The notes beneath the pieces are model-generated. The model was not told the origin of the DNA, did not search any database, and saw nothing but the letters and a program-made list of their open reading frames with translations. Positions 6,082 to 14,132 of a stretch of DNA of 22,445 bases are shown piece after piece. How positions within the stretch are numbered: position 1 is the stretch's first letter; each line of letters opens with the position of its first letter. The translations under genes were made by a program, and so were the position numbers. The stretch comes from Kocuria sp. (GTDB taxonomy: Bacteria; Actinomycetota; Actinomycetes; Actinomycetales; Micrococcaceae), in NCBI GenBank assembly GCA_030454085.1, contig JAKDJD010000037.1:1-22445 (forward strand). Direction: 5' to 3'.

Positions 6082-7441
6082 CAGGGTCACCGCCCCATGA
6101 GGAGGTCGCCGACCACACCGCGAGATCGAAGTCCGGGTCAGTCAGTGTGACCGTGCGCGGCAAAACCATTCTCTCGTCGAGTATTCGATGGACCTCGCGC
6201 GCGGTGAGAGGCCACCCGACCACGGGATGCACCCAGTGGCAGGCCACAACGGTCTGCGCCCCGGAGTCAGCGATACATTCGGCGAGTCGGGCCAGGCGCT
6301 CAGGGCTCAGGAAATATCCAACCTCGGACAGGATCACAGCGTCGAATGGTGCCCCTTCGGCCACCGTCTCCCATTCCTCCGGGACGGAGGCCCGTACCCA
6401 GTCGATGTCGGGCGAATCGGAGACTCGACGGGCCCGTTCCAGTGCCTTCGCGCTCTCGTCGACGGCGACGACCTTCTCGCACCGTTCGAGCAGGTCGCGG
6501 GCCAGTGCTCCCACGGAACACCCCAGCTCGAGCACAGTCCCGTACCGGGGGCTCGGCAGAGAAGCCACAGTGAGGTCGCGTTTGCGCCGTTCGTACCAGC
6601 TGCTCCGGGTCCGCCAGGGATCCTCGGAGAGGCGATGAAGCTCATCGAACGGGCTTTCCACGTCATGCCCCGGGCTCACAAAAATCTCGAATGACCGCTC
6701 GAAGTGTCTGGTGACCTGCGGCGGCAGGAGGACCTCGTTGCCCGGTTCGTTTCCGAGGGGGCGTGTCTGCGAGGCATGCGCGACCATGGCAGAGCGTTTG
6801 GCCGCCAGGGCGGCGTCGTCGATGTCCAGGCGCAGAAGTGCCCGGTCACCGGCCAGGGCGGACAGATCCTCCGGGGTTCCCCAGTGCCAGAGCCACAGGG
6901 GCGCCTCGAGGTGAGTCGCGTCGGTCCGCCATGCGGCGGCCGCAGCCGCCTGACCCGCTGCCTCGTGATCGGTGTGTCCGTCCGTACGGCACGTCGAGAC
7001 GACCAACGTCCGACCTGCCGCCTGCCCGATCACGTCCACCAGCGCGGCGACCAGCTGGTGGACGCTCTCCCGGAGGCGACCGTCGCCCAAATCGAGGCGA
7101 TGAACGCGCGCGGTCGGGGCCAGGATACCGACGGCTTCTCGTACTTCCCGGTCCCGGATAACGCGCAAATCGTCCGGACCGTGTGTAGGAGAGGCCGGGT
7201 GGGATGCCTCACCGGCGGTTGCGATGACGACGTCGACCCGAATCCCTTCGGAAGAAGCCGCGGCGATGAGGCCGCCAGCCGTCAGGGTTTCGTCGTCGGG
7301 GTGGGCGGCCACGACCACGAGGTTGTCGAAGCAATCGAGCCGCAACGGGTCTGCACGCTCGAGCAGTGGCTCTGATTCCCACACGGACTCCGGCGTTCCG
7401 GCGTCGTCGTGACGGAACGCGGGGGTACGGCGCAGGGTCAC
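6071..7441 (-). CDS. Bifunctional PIG-L family deacetylase / class I SAM-dependent methyltransferase
   Basis: This 456-aa fusion has two domains. Residues ~40-240 form a PIG-L (LmbE-like) zinc N-deacetylase with AAHPDDE (His47, Asp50) and GHTDHE (His156, His159) as the metal and catalytic motifs, the family that includes MshB and GlcNAc-PI deacetylase. Residues ~285-450 form a Rossmann methyltransferase with motif I VLELGCSVG, the VVAVDES acidic strand and a VILSEVGYFL motif, resembling NodS-like enzymes. It starts at GTG 7441, overlapping the stop of the acyl-CoA dehydrogenase-like gene as GTGA, and its own stop lies inside the next gene. The fusion suggests sequential N-deacetylation and methylation of an amino-sugar or similar substrate; that is inference. 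Domain calls are secure. Confidence 0.9.
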   Translation of the reverse strand: MTLRRTPAFRHDDAGTPESVWESEPLLERADPLRLDCFDNLVVVAAHPDDETLTAGGLIAAASSEGIRVDVVIATAGEASHPASPTHGPDDLRVIRDREVREAVGILAPTARVHRLDLGDGRLRESVHQLVAALVDVIGQAAGRTLVVSTCRTDGHTDHEAAGQAAAAAAWRTDATHLEAPLWLWHWGTPEDLSALAGDRALLRLDIDDAALAAKRSAMVAHASQTRPLGNEPGNEVLLPPQVTRHFERSFEIFVSPGHDVESPFDELHRLSEDPWRTRSSWYERRKRDLTVASLPSPRYGTVLELGCSVGALARDLLERCEKVVAVDESAKALERARRVSDSPDIDWVRASVPEEWETVAEGAPFDAVILSEVGYFLSPERLARLAECIADSGAQTVVACHWVHPVVGWPLTAREVHRILDERMVLPRTVTLTDPDFDLAVWSATSSWGGDPDGA

Positions 7442-8538
7442 GCGAGACCCCCAAAGGTCGAGGGGCCATCCAGAATGGACTGGCCCAGGGCGGCAACGTC
7501 GCGTTCCGGCTTGTACTGCTGCAGGTATATCTGCAGGTCAGCGACACGGCGAGCATATTCATCGTCATGTGTCAGGGGCCCAGGGCCCAGCGTGTGACCA
7601 ACGGCAGTCAGGACCACCTCGCAAGCGCGGTGCACCGACCCTCGCACTCGCAGGGCCGTGGCCCAGGCGGCCTCCGCCCCTACCGCGGTAGAGGCAACAG
7701 CCATGTCGAGCGTGTCCGCGCGGTGGGCGGCGTCGGCCAGCACCGACTGAGCGGCTTCCAGGGCAAGTGAACATTGACCCAGGTGAAACTGGGCTATCTG
7801 GTCCGGAGTGCGCGAACGGCATGAGCTCTCAAGTTGTGCCGCCAGCTTGCATGCCGCGCCCCACCAGACTGCCGCGACCCCAATGCCACCGAACGCAAAG
7901 CCGGAGCGCGTGAAATACCATTCGTCTTCGCCGACCGGCGCGGCGGGAGCTGCGTCGAACTCGAGGGATGAAGTCTGGACGCGGCTGAGTCCCCTGGCGA
8001 CCCAGCGGTCCTCACCCGCACGAACCCGCGACGACGCGAGGTCCACCGCGAAGAGCCTGCGGGCCGTGGTCGATGTCCAAGCCGTCACGAGGGCGTTCGA
8101 GACGGTCCCCGCCAGGGAACACCAGGGTTTGCGGCCCGTGATCCTCCAGCGGCCATCATTCCCCTGGTTGGCCTCGAGCCGATGGTCCGGGGACTCGGCG
8201 GCGTAGACACCCCAAGTCCGCGCTCCACCGACGGCTCCGGGGACCAGCCCCACGTCTCGTGTTTGCCCAGGCATGCCTGCGTCAGGATCGCCGGCGACCC
8301 GGTCGGCTTGATCGAGGATTGCGCGAGCGTCCAGATCGGGTTCGATGGTGCGGGCCACGGTCAAGTCGATGGCGCCCAGCTCGGCCAGGCCGCGCCATAG
8401 GTGCCGGGTGTTGCCTCCTCCCGGCAGCCCGAGGGCATCGGCGATGTCCGGAGCGAGCCGCACCGCGGCCTCTGGGTCGCCCGCCGCTTCACGCGCGGAC
8501 CGAGCAAGAGCGGGAGGAAGTGATGGACTGTCAAACAC
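7438..8538 (-). CDS. Acyl-CoA dehydrogenase-like flavoprotein
   Basis: This 366-aa protein shows the acyl-CoA dehydrogenase layout: an all-helical N-terminus, a beta-domain with the WRITGRKPWCSLAG segment typical of the FAD-binding middle domain, and a helical C-terminal domain (RRVADLQIYLQQYKPERD). The usual catalytic Glu cannot be assigned by eye, and the length is slightly short of the ~380 residues typical of the family, so the reaction may differ from beta-oxidation. The start is GTG 8538 with GAGGTGA directly upstream. It overlaps the PIG-L/methyltransferase gene by 4 nt, and a weak -10 box (GATAAT) lies about 43 nt upstream. As first gene of the cluster it may desaturate or oxidise an acyl or small-molecule intermediate. 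Confidence 0.82.
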   Translation of the reverse strand: MFDSPSLPPALARSAREAAGDPEAAVRLAPDIADALGLPGGGNTRHLWRGLAELGAIDLTVARTIEPDLDARAILDQADRVAGDPDAGMPGQTRDVGLVPGAVGGARTWGVYAAESPDHRLEANQGNDGRWRITGRKPWCSLAGTVSNALVTAWTSTTARRLFAVDLASSRVRAGEDRWVARGLSRVQTSSLEFDAAPAAPVGEDEWYFTRSGFAFGGIGVAAVWWGAACKLAAQLESSCRSRTPDQIAQFHLGQCSLALEAAQSVLADAAHRADTLDMAVASTAVGAEAAWATALRVRGSVHRACEVVLTAVGHTLGPGPLTHDDEYARRVADLQIYLQQYKPERDVAALGQSILDGPSTFGGLA

Positions 8539-8580
8539 AATTCACCTCGGGTGTGGTTCGGTTCCCCTGTGCAAACTGAG

Positions 8581-8586
8581 ATTATC
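8581..8586 (-). promoter_or_regulatory. Possible -10 box of the three-gene cluster
   Basis: On the minus strand GATAAT (5 of 6 consensus bases) lies in the 70-bp gap between betT and the acyl-CoA dehydrogenase-like gene. No good -35 was found 17 bp upstream, so readthrough from betT remains possible. Confidence 0.3.
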
Positions 8587-8608
8587 AGCACCCTCCCCGG
8601 CCCTACCG

Positions 8609-10801
8609 CTAGTGCTCGCCGGGCGTCACCATCGATACGGCGTCGTGCGCCGCGCTGTACTTCAGGAAGCCGAGGTGGGCTTCGAAACGGTCCAGGACGT
8701 CGTCGATCACCTGTTGCTGCGTGAGCCCCATGAGGTCGTACCCTTCCGAGCCGGTCTGGGTAAAGACCTCGAGCCGGTAGTACACGTCGATCTCGCGGGA
8801 CATGCGGCCACCGAACATCGGGACGGGCGCCTCGACCGCGGCAACCTCGTACCGGAAGGTGCGGTGATCCGGAATCTCTACCAGGAGCGTGCACTCGTCC
8901 ACATCCGTCTCCTCGTTGGACTGGGTGGAGAGCGTCGCCGCATATCCTTGCTCCACGAATTCGGCGGCCACGGCCTCGAGCGCGGGTCCGATCGTCTGCT
9001 TCTCGAATTCCTTGACCGCTCGCTGCGAAGGGTAGGAACGCATCCTGGCCAGTCGCTGTCGCCAGGTCTTCTCAGGCTTGACGCCGCCGTCGGACGCTAT
9101 CGACGACCTCATCAGCAGCCGCCCCTCGCGCTCGGCGCGCTCCATACGCAGAACCTTGGAGAACGAGGCCATGACCAGGTAGGCCACGATCGTGACGGGG
9201 AGAGCGAAGATCAACGTCGCGTATTCCATGGTCGTGACGCCGCCGGCAACCAGCATCGCGATCGTCAGCAATGCGGTCAGCACGGCCCAGAAGATGCGCA
9301 GCCACTTCGCGCCGTCCTGGGAGGGGTCGGGAATCGTCGAGGAGAAGTTCGACATGACCATCGCCCCCGAGTTCGCGCTGGTCAGGTAGAACAGCAAGCC
9401 GGACAGCGTGGCCAGGCCGATCAGGAAGGCCGCCCCCGGGAAATTCTCCAAGAGCGCGTACCACCCGGCTTCGGGCGAATCCATCGCGAGCTGCGCGAAG
9501 TCCTTGTCACCGCTCATGACCCGGGAGAGAGCGCTGTTGCCGAAGATGGTGACGATGAAGAAGTCGCACATCACCGGAGCGGTGATCGCGGCGATGACGA
9601 ATTCTCGGAGCGTGCGGCCACGGGAGATGCGCGCCAGGAACAGGCCGACGAAAGGCCCCCAGGCCAGCCAGAAAGCCCAGAAGAACAGGGTCCACATGGA
9701 CATCCACCCGGACCCGCCGTCTTCATAGGCCATGGTCTGCATGGTCCGCTCGGGGAGGGACCACACGAAGCGGCCGATGTTTTCGACCATCGCGTTGAGA
9801 AGGAAGGCCGTCTTGCCCGTGACCAAGATGTAGATCATCATCGCCGCCGCGGACCACAGGTTCAGCTCCGAGATCAGGCGAATCCCCTTGTCCACGCCGG
9901 AGGTGCAGGCAGCAATCGTCATGATGACAGCAACCAGGACCAGCGCGATCTGGAGGGCGAGCCCTTCGGGAAGTCCGAAGAGCCAGGCGAAGCCGACGTT
10001 GAGGAGAACGACGCCGATACCCATCGACGTCGCCACGCCGAACACCGTGCCCACAAGGGCAAAGATGTCGATGACGTCGCCGGTGGCCCCGCGGACGCGC
10101 TTGCCCAGCAACGGGTAGAGCACCGCACGAATCGACAGGGGCATACCCCAGCGGTAGGCGAAGTAGCCCATGGCCATACCGAGCAGCGAATAGGTTGACC
10201 ACCCGGCGACGCCGTAGTGGAACATCGTCCAGACGACGGCCTCATGGGCTGCCTCGGAGCTCTCGGGAGACGCGTTGATCGGCTGGATGTACTGGGTCAC
10301 CGGGCCGGTCACGGAGTAGAACAGCATGTCGATCCCCACGCCCGCGGCGAAGAGCATCGATACCCAGGTGAACAGTTTGTATTGGGGTCTGGAGTGGTCC
10401 GGTCCAAGACGGACGCTGCCCTGCTTGGAGAAAGCCACCCAGAGGACGAAAAGGATCACGCAGGTGACCGTGAGGACGTAGAACCACCCCAGGTTCTCGG
10501 CGATCCAGGCCACCACCTGGCTCATGGTCGATTCGGCGGATTTCGGAACGACGATGGCCCACAGCGAAAAGGCCAGGACCACGGCCGATGAGATGAGCAG
10601 GACTTTCCAGTTGACCTTCGGCTCCGCGGCCTTGCGCAGCTCGGAGGGGCCGCGCCGCATGTCCTCGCTCGAACTAGGAGGTCGGTTCTCCTTGCGCTCG
10701 ACCACGTCAGCGAAGGAACGCTGCGAACCACCGAAGCGTTCGCGCTCCACCCCTCGGGACGTCGCGTTCTCCGGCGAACTGAACTCCTGCGAATCCGACA
10801 C
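8609..10801 (-). CDS. betT: BCCT family transporter, BetT type (choline)
   Basis: This 730-aa membrane protein belongs to the betaine/choline/carnitine transporters, secondary symporters with 12 membrane helices. The hydrophobic core spans residues ~65-550. The family signature is clear (WTLFFWAFWLAWGPFVGLFL, the Trp-rich helix 8 region). It has the long cytoplasmic C-terminal domain of ~170 residues characteristic of E. coli BetT, which regulates osmotic activation, plus an unusual ~65-residue polar N-terminal tail. Choline as substrate is inferred from the BetT-like core and tail. The start is taken at GTG 10801, preceded by AGGAG; GTG 10852 would add 17 residues but has no ribosome site. 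No betA/betB oxidation genes are seen nearby. It is divergent from the ThDP enzyme gene. Confidence 0.9.
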   Translation of the reverse strand: MSDSQEFSSPENATSRGVERERFGGSQRSFADVVERKENRPPSSSEDMRRGPSELRKAAEPKVNWKVLLISSAVVLAFSLWAIVVPKSAESTMSQVVAWIAENLGWFYVLTVTCVILFVLWVAFSKQGSVRLGPDHSRPQYKLFTWVSMLFAAGVGIDMLFYSVTGPVTQYIQPINASPESSEAAHEAVVWTMFHYGVAGWSTYSLLGMAMGYFAYRWGMPLSIRAVLYPLLGKRVRGATGDVIDIFALVGTVFGVATSMGIGVVLLNVGFAWLFGLPEGLALQIALVLVAVIMTIAACTSGVDKGIRLISELNLWSAAAMMIYILVTGKTAFLLNAMVENIGRFVWSLPERTMQTMAYEDGGSGWMSMWTLFFWAFWLAWGPFVGLFLARISRGRTLREFVIAAITAPVMCDFFIVTIFGNSALSRVMSGDKDFAQLAMDSPEAGWYALLENFPGAAFLIGLATLSGLLFYLTSANSGAMVMSNFSSTIPDPSQDGAKWLRIFWAVLTALLTIAMLVAGGVTTMEYATLIFALPVTIVAYLVMASFSKVLRMERAEREGRLLMRSSIASDGGVKPEKTWRQRLARMRSYPSQRAVKEFEKQTIGPALEAVAAEFVEQGYAATLSTQSNEETDVDECTLLVEIPDHRTFRYEVAAVEAPVPMFGGRMSREIDVYYRLEVFTQTGSEGYDLMGLTQQQVIDDVLDRFEAHLGFLKYSAAHDAVSMVTPGEH

Positions 10802-11355
10802 TTCTCTCCTGACTACTTGGGGCCCGGTCCACGAGTCGTGGGCGTCGGGCACACACGTGCCCTAATTCCCACGGGATCTCGATCGCGCACTCGCTCTCTG
10901 GCTCCGTCCGCGAGGCGATGTGAGCCGGTTTCTCGACTCCGGGTGGCGGCCCGGCATACGGCCGCACACGAATAGGCGCGCTATTCAAGTTAGTAGCCTG
11001 TGAATTTTCTGGCAATTTCGTGACGGCCGCGGGTTGGTGAGGTTGAGTCAGTTCGGGCGTGGTCGTCCGGGCGGTGCGGGCTGCCGAGGTGGCAACCCCG
11101 TGCGTGGGTCGGCGCGAGGCGGACCGACCCCACGTCCGCACCAAGACTCATCGCCCCCGGCAGCACGGCGATTCCGTCATACGAACGAATATTAAGGACC
11201 AGATCACCGCGAACGATACTGTGATGTCCGGTGACCGGGGCCACGCGCAAGGACGCGCGCGGTCGAGGCCACTGACGCCGTTCGGTTCCCGTCCGTGCTC
11301 GGTGCGCGAACCGCCCGACGGCGTCCGCTCCTACCGCCGGAAAGAGACCCACTCC
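10802..11355. other. Divergent intergenic region between betT and the ThDP enzyme gene
   Basis: This 554-bp interval holds no convincing gene; the frame of the ThDP enzyme stays open upstream but without domain content. The region contains a good minus-strand promoter at 10987-11015 and AT-rich patches at 10981-11020 and 11180-11220. The second patch may hold the plus-strand promoter, but I could not settle on boxes. Confidence 0.55.
10987..11015 (-). promoter_or_regulatory. Probable betT promoter
   Basis: On the minus strand TTGCCA (11010-11015, five of six consensus bases) is followed by a 17-bp spacer and TAACTT (10987-10992, fitting TANNNT). Transcription would start near 10980 and give betT a leader of about 180 nt. 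Confidence 0.45.
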
Positions 11356-12978
11356 ATGACCTCAGCGGGACACGCGATCGTCCGCTCCCTCGAAAACCAC
11401 GGCATCGACAGGATTTACACCGTTCCGGGGGAAAGCTTCCTCGACGTCCTCGATGGCCTCCACGACTCGTCGATCGACACCGTCGTCTGTCGACATGAGG
11501 GCGGGGCCGCCTACATGGCCGAAGCCGAAGGAAAACTGACCGACCTCCCCGGCGTCGCTATGGTCACCCGCGGGCCGGGTGCCGCGAACGCGCACGTCGG
11601 GTTGCACACGGCGTGGCAGGATTCCACGGCGATGGTGCTCTTCGTCGGGCTGATTCCGTTCGAGCACAGGGAAAAAGAAGCGTTCCAGGAATTCGATCCC
11701 AAGGCCTGGTTCGATACGGGCGCCAAACGCGTGATGGTGCTCGACCACCCGGAACGGGCCAATGAACTCGTCGCTGAGGCGATCTTTGCGGCACGTTCGG
11801 GGCGGCCCGGGCCCGTCGTCGTCGGCCTGCCCGAGGACATCATTCAGCAACAGATTAATCCCGTCCCGCATCCGCAGATCCCGATCGCCATGGGCGGCAT
11901 GACGGTCAGCGACTGGAAAGAACTCCACAACGCTCTCCTCGACTCGGAGAAACCCTTGTTCGTGTTCGGGGGCAACGACTGGACCCAGAAGGCCGCGGCC
12001 GATTTCACCGCATGGCTGGAGGCCCACGATCTGCCGGCGGGCGCCGAGTGGCGCTGCGAGGGCACCGTCCCCTTCACGTCCCCCAGTTACATCGGTCCCC
12101 TCGGGTACGGGCGTCCTGCGCATTCTCAGCGGGTTCTGGACGAGGCGGACCTGATCGTATTCGTGGGTACGGTTCCGGGCGACGTCATCACCGGAGGCTT
12201 CACCTCTCGACAGGACTGGAACAAAAGGAACTTCCTGGTGACCATCGACCCGGGACTCCGGGGACGCTCAGGCCCGGTCACGCACCAGATCGTGGCGAAA
12301 CCGGACGTTTTCGTGCGGGATCTTCTGCGCATGGATCTTCCCGTCAATGACTCGTGGAAGAGCTGGCGGGACAAGCTCCGGGGCCTTCAGGTCGAGTTTT
12401 CGACCCTCCCCGAAACGAAAACTTCAGGCCAGGTCACCATGGACTCGCTGATGAGCAACCTGGTCCCCCGCTTGCCCGAAGACTGCATGGTCACCTTCGG
12501 GGCCGGTGAGCACACCAACTGGGCCCACCGCTACTTCCCGACCCACGGCTATGCGCGGATGATTTCTGCGCGCAACGGTTCGATGGGCTACTCGGTACCG
12601 TCCGCGGTGGCGGCTTCGCTGCGTCACCCGGAACGACTCGTTGTTTCGATCGCGGGCGACGGCGAGTTCCTGATGAACGGCCAGGAGCTGGCGACGGCGA
12701 CCCAGTATGGCGCGAAACCGCTGGTCATCGTAGCCGACAACGGCGAGTACGGAACCATCCGCACCCACCAGGAGCGCCAGTATCCCGAACGGATCAGCGG
12801 AACCCAGCTGCAGAACCCGGACTTCGCCCTTCTGGCCCAGGCCTACGGCGGTTTCGGAATCCGCGTCGAGGACAACGAATCCCTGCCCCAGGCCCTCGAC
12901 GACGCGCTGCACGCCGTCGACGACGGCCGGTTCGCGGTGATCCACCTGGTGGTCCCCCAGCGCGACAAGGCCTACTGA
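11356..12978 (+). CDS. Thiamine diphosphate-dependent enzyme, acetolactate synthase-like
   Basis: This 540-aa protein has the three-domain fold of ThDP enzymes. The N-terminal PYR domain carries the activating glutamate (CRHEGGAAYMAE, Glu48). A central domain follows, and the C-terminal PP domain carries the GDG...N diphosphate/Mg motif (Asp435, Asn462, in AGDGEFLMNGQE and VADNGEYGT). It resembles acetolactate synthase large subunits and related carboligases or decarboxylases, but no regulatory ilvN subunit or other branched-chain gene is adjacent, so it is probably a paralogue of different specificity. The start is ATG 11356, where the conserved domain begins; GGAAAGAG upstream is a weak ribosome site. 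A bidirectional terminator lies about 240 bp downstream. The substrate is unknown. Confidence 0.88.
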   Translation: MTSAGHAIVRSLENHGIDRIYTVPGESFLDVLDGLHDSSIDTVVCRHEGGAAYMAEAEGKLTDLPGVAMVTRGPGAANAHVGLHTAWQDSTAMVLFVGLIPFEHREKEAFQEFDPKAWFDTGAKRVMVLDHPERANELVAEAIFAARSGRPGPVVVGLPEDIIQQQINPVPHPQIPIAMGGMTVSDWKELHNALLDSEKPLFVFGGNDWTQKAAADFTAWLEAHDLPAGAEWRCEGTVPFTSPSYIGPLGYGRPAHSQRVLDEADLIVFVGTVPGDVITGGFTSRQDWNKRNFLVTIDPGLRGRSGPVTHQIVAKPDVFVRDLLRMDLPVNDSWKSWRDKLRGLQVEFSTLPETKTSGQVTMDSLMSNLVPRLPEDCMVTFGAGEHTNWAHRYFPTHGYARMISARNGSMGYSVPSAVAASLRHPERLVVSIAGDGEFLMNGQELATATQYGAKPLVIVADNGEYGTIRTHQERQYPERISGTQLQNPDFALLAQAYGGFGIRVEDNESLPQALDDALHAVDDGRFAVIHLVVPQRDKAY

Positions 12979-13221
12979 TCCGCCCTATTCATGTACCGAT
13001 ACCGGATGAAGGCGCCACGGTTGCCTGGAGTCCTGACGGCAGGCCAGCCGACCGATGATCCGAATCCGTGTCGTTGGCCGGCGTCGGTCGACCAGCTCTT
13101 GGTACGGGGCTGACGTCGTCGGCGATCCCCTATCCCGCGGGTGAACAGTGCGGCAGGGCACAATTCTGGCCTCGTCCTTGGAGGGTCTTCTTCAGCTCCA
13201 CCGAGACGAGGAGGTTAAAAG
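12979..13221. other. Intergenic stretch before the terminator; possible small RNA
   Basis: No gene is convincing here. A hairpin at 13171-13210 (CTCGTC and GACGAG outer arms, TGGAG and CTCCA inner arms) stands directly before the strong terminator at 13222-13255. This could be the 3' part of the ThDP enzyme mRNA or a separate small RNA. Confidence 0.35.
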
Positions 13222-13255
13222 AAAATCCCCGATCAACGTGTTGATCGGGGATTTT
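13222..13255. terminator. Perfect palindromic bidirectional terminator
   Basis: Arms 13222-13237 and 13240-13255 are a perfect 16-bp inverted repeat around a 2-nt centre. They begin with AAAA and end with TTTT, so a T-run follows the stem on both strands. It can end transcription from the ThDP enzyme side (plus) and from tRNA-Leu (minus), whose 3' end is 30 bp away. Confidence 0.9.
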
Positions 13256-13284
13256 TGCTCCAAATTCGCTCTTGGAGCCATGGG

Positions 13285-13368
13285 TGCGCGAGGGGGGAGT
13301 TGAACCCCCACGCCCTCTCGGGCACACGGACCTGAACCGTGCGCGTCTGCCTATTCCGCCACTCGCGC
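13285..13368 (-). tRNA. tRNA-Leu (CAG)
   Basis: The acceptor arms GCGCGAG (5' end at 13368) and CTCGCGC pair perfectly and are followed by discriminator A. The anticodon stem CACGG/CCGTG holds the loop TTCAGGT, giving anticodon CAG for CUG leucine codons. The long variable arm (GCCCGAGAGGGC region) is that of a class II tRNA, and the T-arm GGGGGTTCAACTCCCCC is normal. CCA is not encoded exactly: the genomic bases after the discriminator read CCC. Placement just before the divergent fhaA operon matches the arrangement in mycobacteria. Confidence 0.97.
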
Positions 13369-13419
13369 AAGTGACTCGCTCGCCACCCAGCAGGCGACGC
13401 GCGAAAAGCAACGCTGATT

Positions 13420-13449
13420 ATCGTACCCAGACCTTAAGCGGCCTGTCCA
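13420..13449 (-). promoter_or_regulatory. Probable tRNA-Leu promoter
   Basis: On the minus strand TGGACA (13444-13449, five of six consensus bases) is followed by an 18-bp spacer and TACGAT (13420-13425, TANNNT). Initiation near 13413 would be about 45 nt before the mature tRNA 5' end. Confidence 0.6.
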
Positions 13450-13530
13450 ATCGCGGGGCAGGTGTCTTCCGACACCTCACTCACATCGTGACCTCGCAGA
13501 TCCCGAGGCTCCGGGCAGGTCATTCATCGG

Positions 13531-13575
13531 GCCGGGTCGGGGCTGGCCGGGTCGGGGCTGGCCGGGTTGGGGCTG
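13531..13575. repeat. 15-bp tandem repeat, three units
   Basis: GCCGGGTCGGGGCTG occurs at 13531-13545 and 13546-13560 exactly, and at 13561-13575 with one change. A degenerate fourth unit (GCCGCGTTGGGTGGC) leads into the palindromic element. It looks like a variable-number tandem repeat. Confidence 0.9.
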
Positions 13576-13583
13576 GCCGCGTT

Positions 13584-13684
13584 GGGTGGCGGTTACCCGA
13601 TTCGGCGTCGTCCACCGCCGTTAGGTGGCGGTTTAACCTCCACCTAACGGCGGCAAGCACCTCTCCTTCGGGCAACCCCCACCC
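13584..13684. repeat. Nested-dyad repeat element, copy 3 (complete)
   Basis: Outer arms at 13584-13600 and 13668-13684 match at 15 of 17 positions. Inner arms at 13615-13628 and 13640-13653 (CCGCCGTTAGGTGG and complement) are a perfect 14-bp inverted repeat. The loop at 13629-13639 is 11 nt, and the gaps between inner and outer arms are 14 nt on both sides, giving a symmetric 101-bp element. The outer left arm with three more bases is a good match to the 19-bp unit at 1164-1387. Confidence 0.85.
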
Positions 13685-13877
13685 CACCAGGGCACGCTCC
13701 CGCGGCAGCGCCCCGCGAGGTGGTGCCGCTGCGCACATTTTGGCCTTCTTGCCGTTCTTGTTTCCGATTCCGATTCCCACCGTCCGACTTCTGCGTTCCG
13801 ACGTCCGCCGCGAGGAGGCAATCTGGTGCGGCAAACGCGCCGAGGTGGCGATCCTGCGCACAAATCGGCGGCAAAAG

Positions 13878-13967
13878 TGCACAAAGTTGCCGTCTCGCAC
13901 CACAGGATGCACAAGACTGCCACCTCGCGCCGCAAGGCGCACGAAACCGCCACCTCGCCGCGCCGAA
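13878..13967. repeat. 30-bp periodic repeat, three degenerate units
   Basis: Units at 13878-13907, 13908-13937 and 13938-13967 begin TGCACAAAGTTGCC, TGCACAAGACTGCC and CGCACGAAACCGCC. Related sequence (GAGGTGG...TGCGCACA) occurs once each near 13715 and 13840 in the opposite sense. A period of ten codons would give decapeptide repeats in several frames, but no start site supports translation. Confidence 0.65.
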
Positions 13968-14132
13968 CGACCCACAGAAAAGTCCGCGACCCGCCCCGGC
14001 CATTCCCCACATTTGATCCGGCCCGCATCCGCTCCTCGCCCGCTCTTCCGCGCATCGAACGGCTCGTCCACACGCTGCAGATCCAGGTCCGCGAGGACTG
14101 TTCGTCCACGCGGAAGCGGCCTCGATGCGCCG

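Noticed and set aside
8345..10198. A 617-codon plus-strand open frame across betT
   Set aside because: It is antisense to a clear membrane transporter, has charged low-complexity content typical of the complement of hydrophobic helices, and starts inside another gene without a ribosome site.
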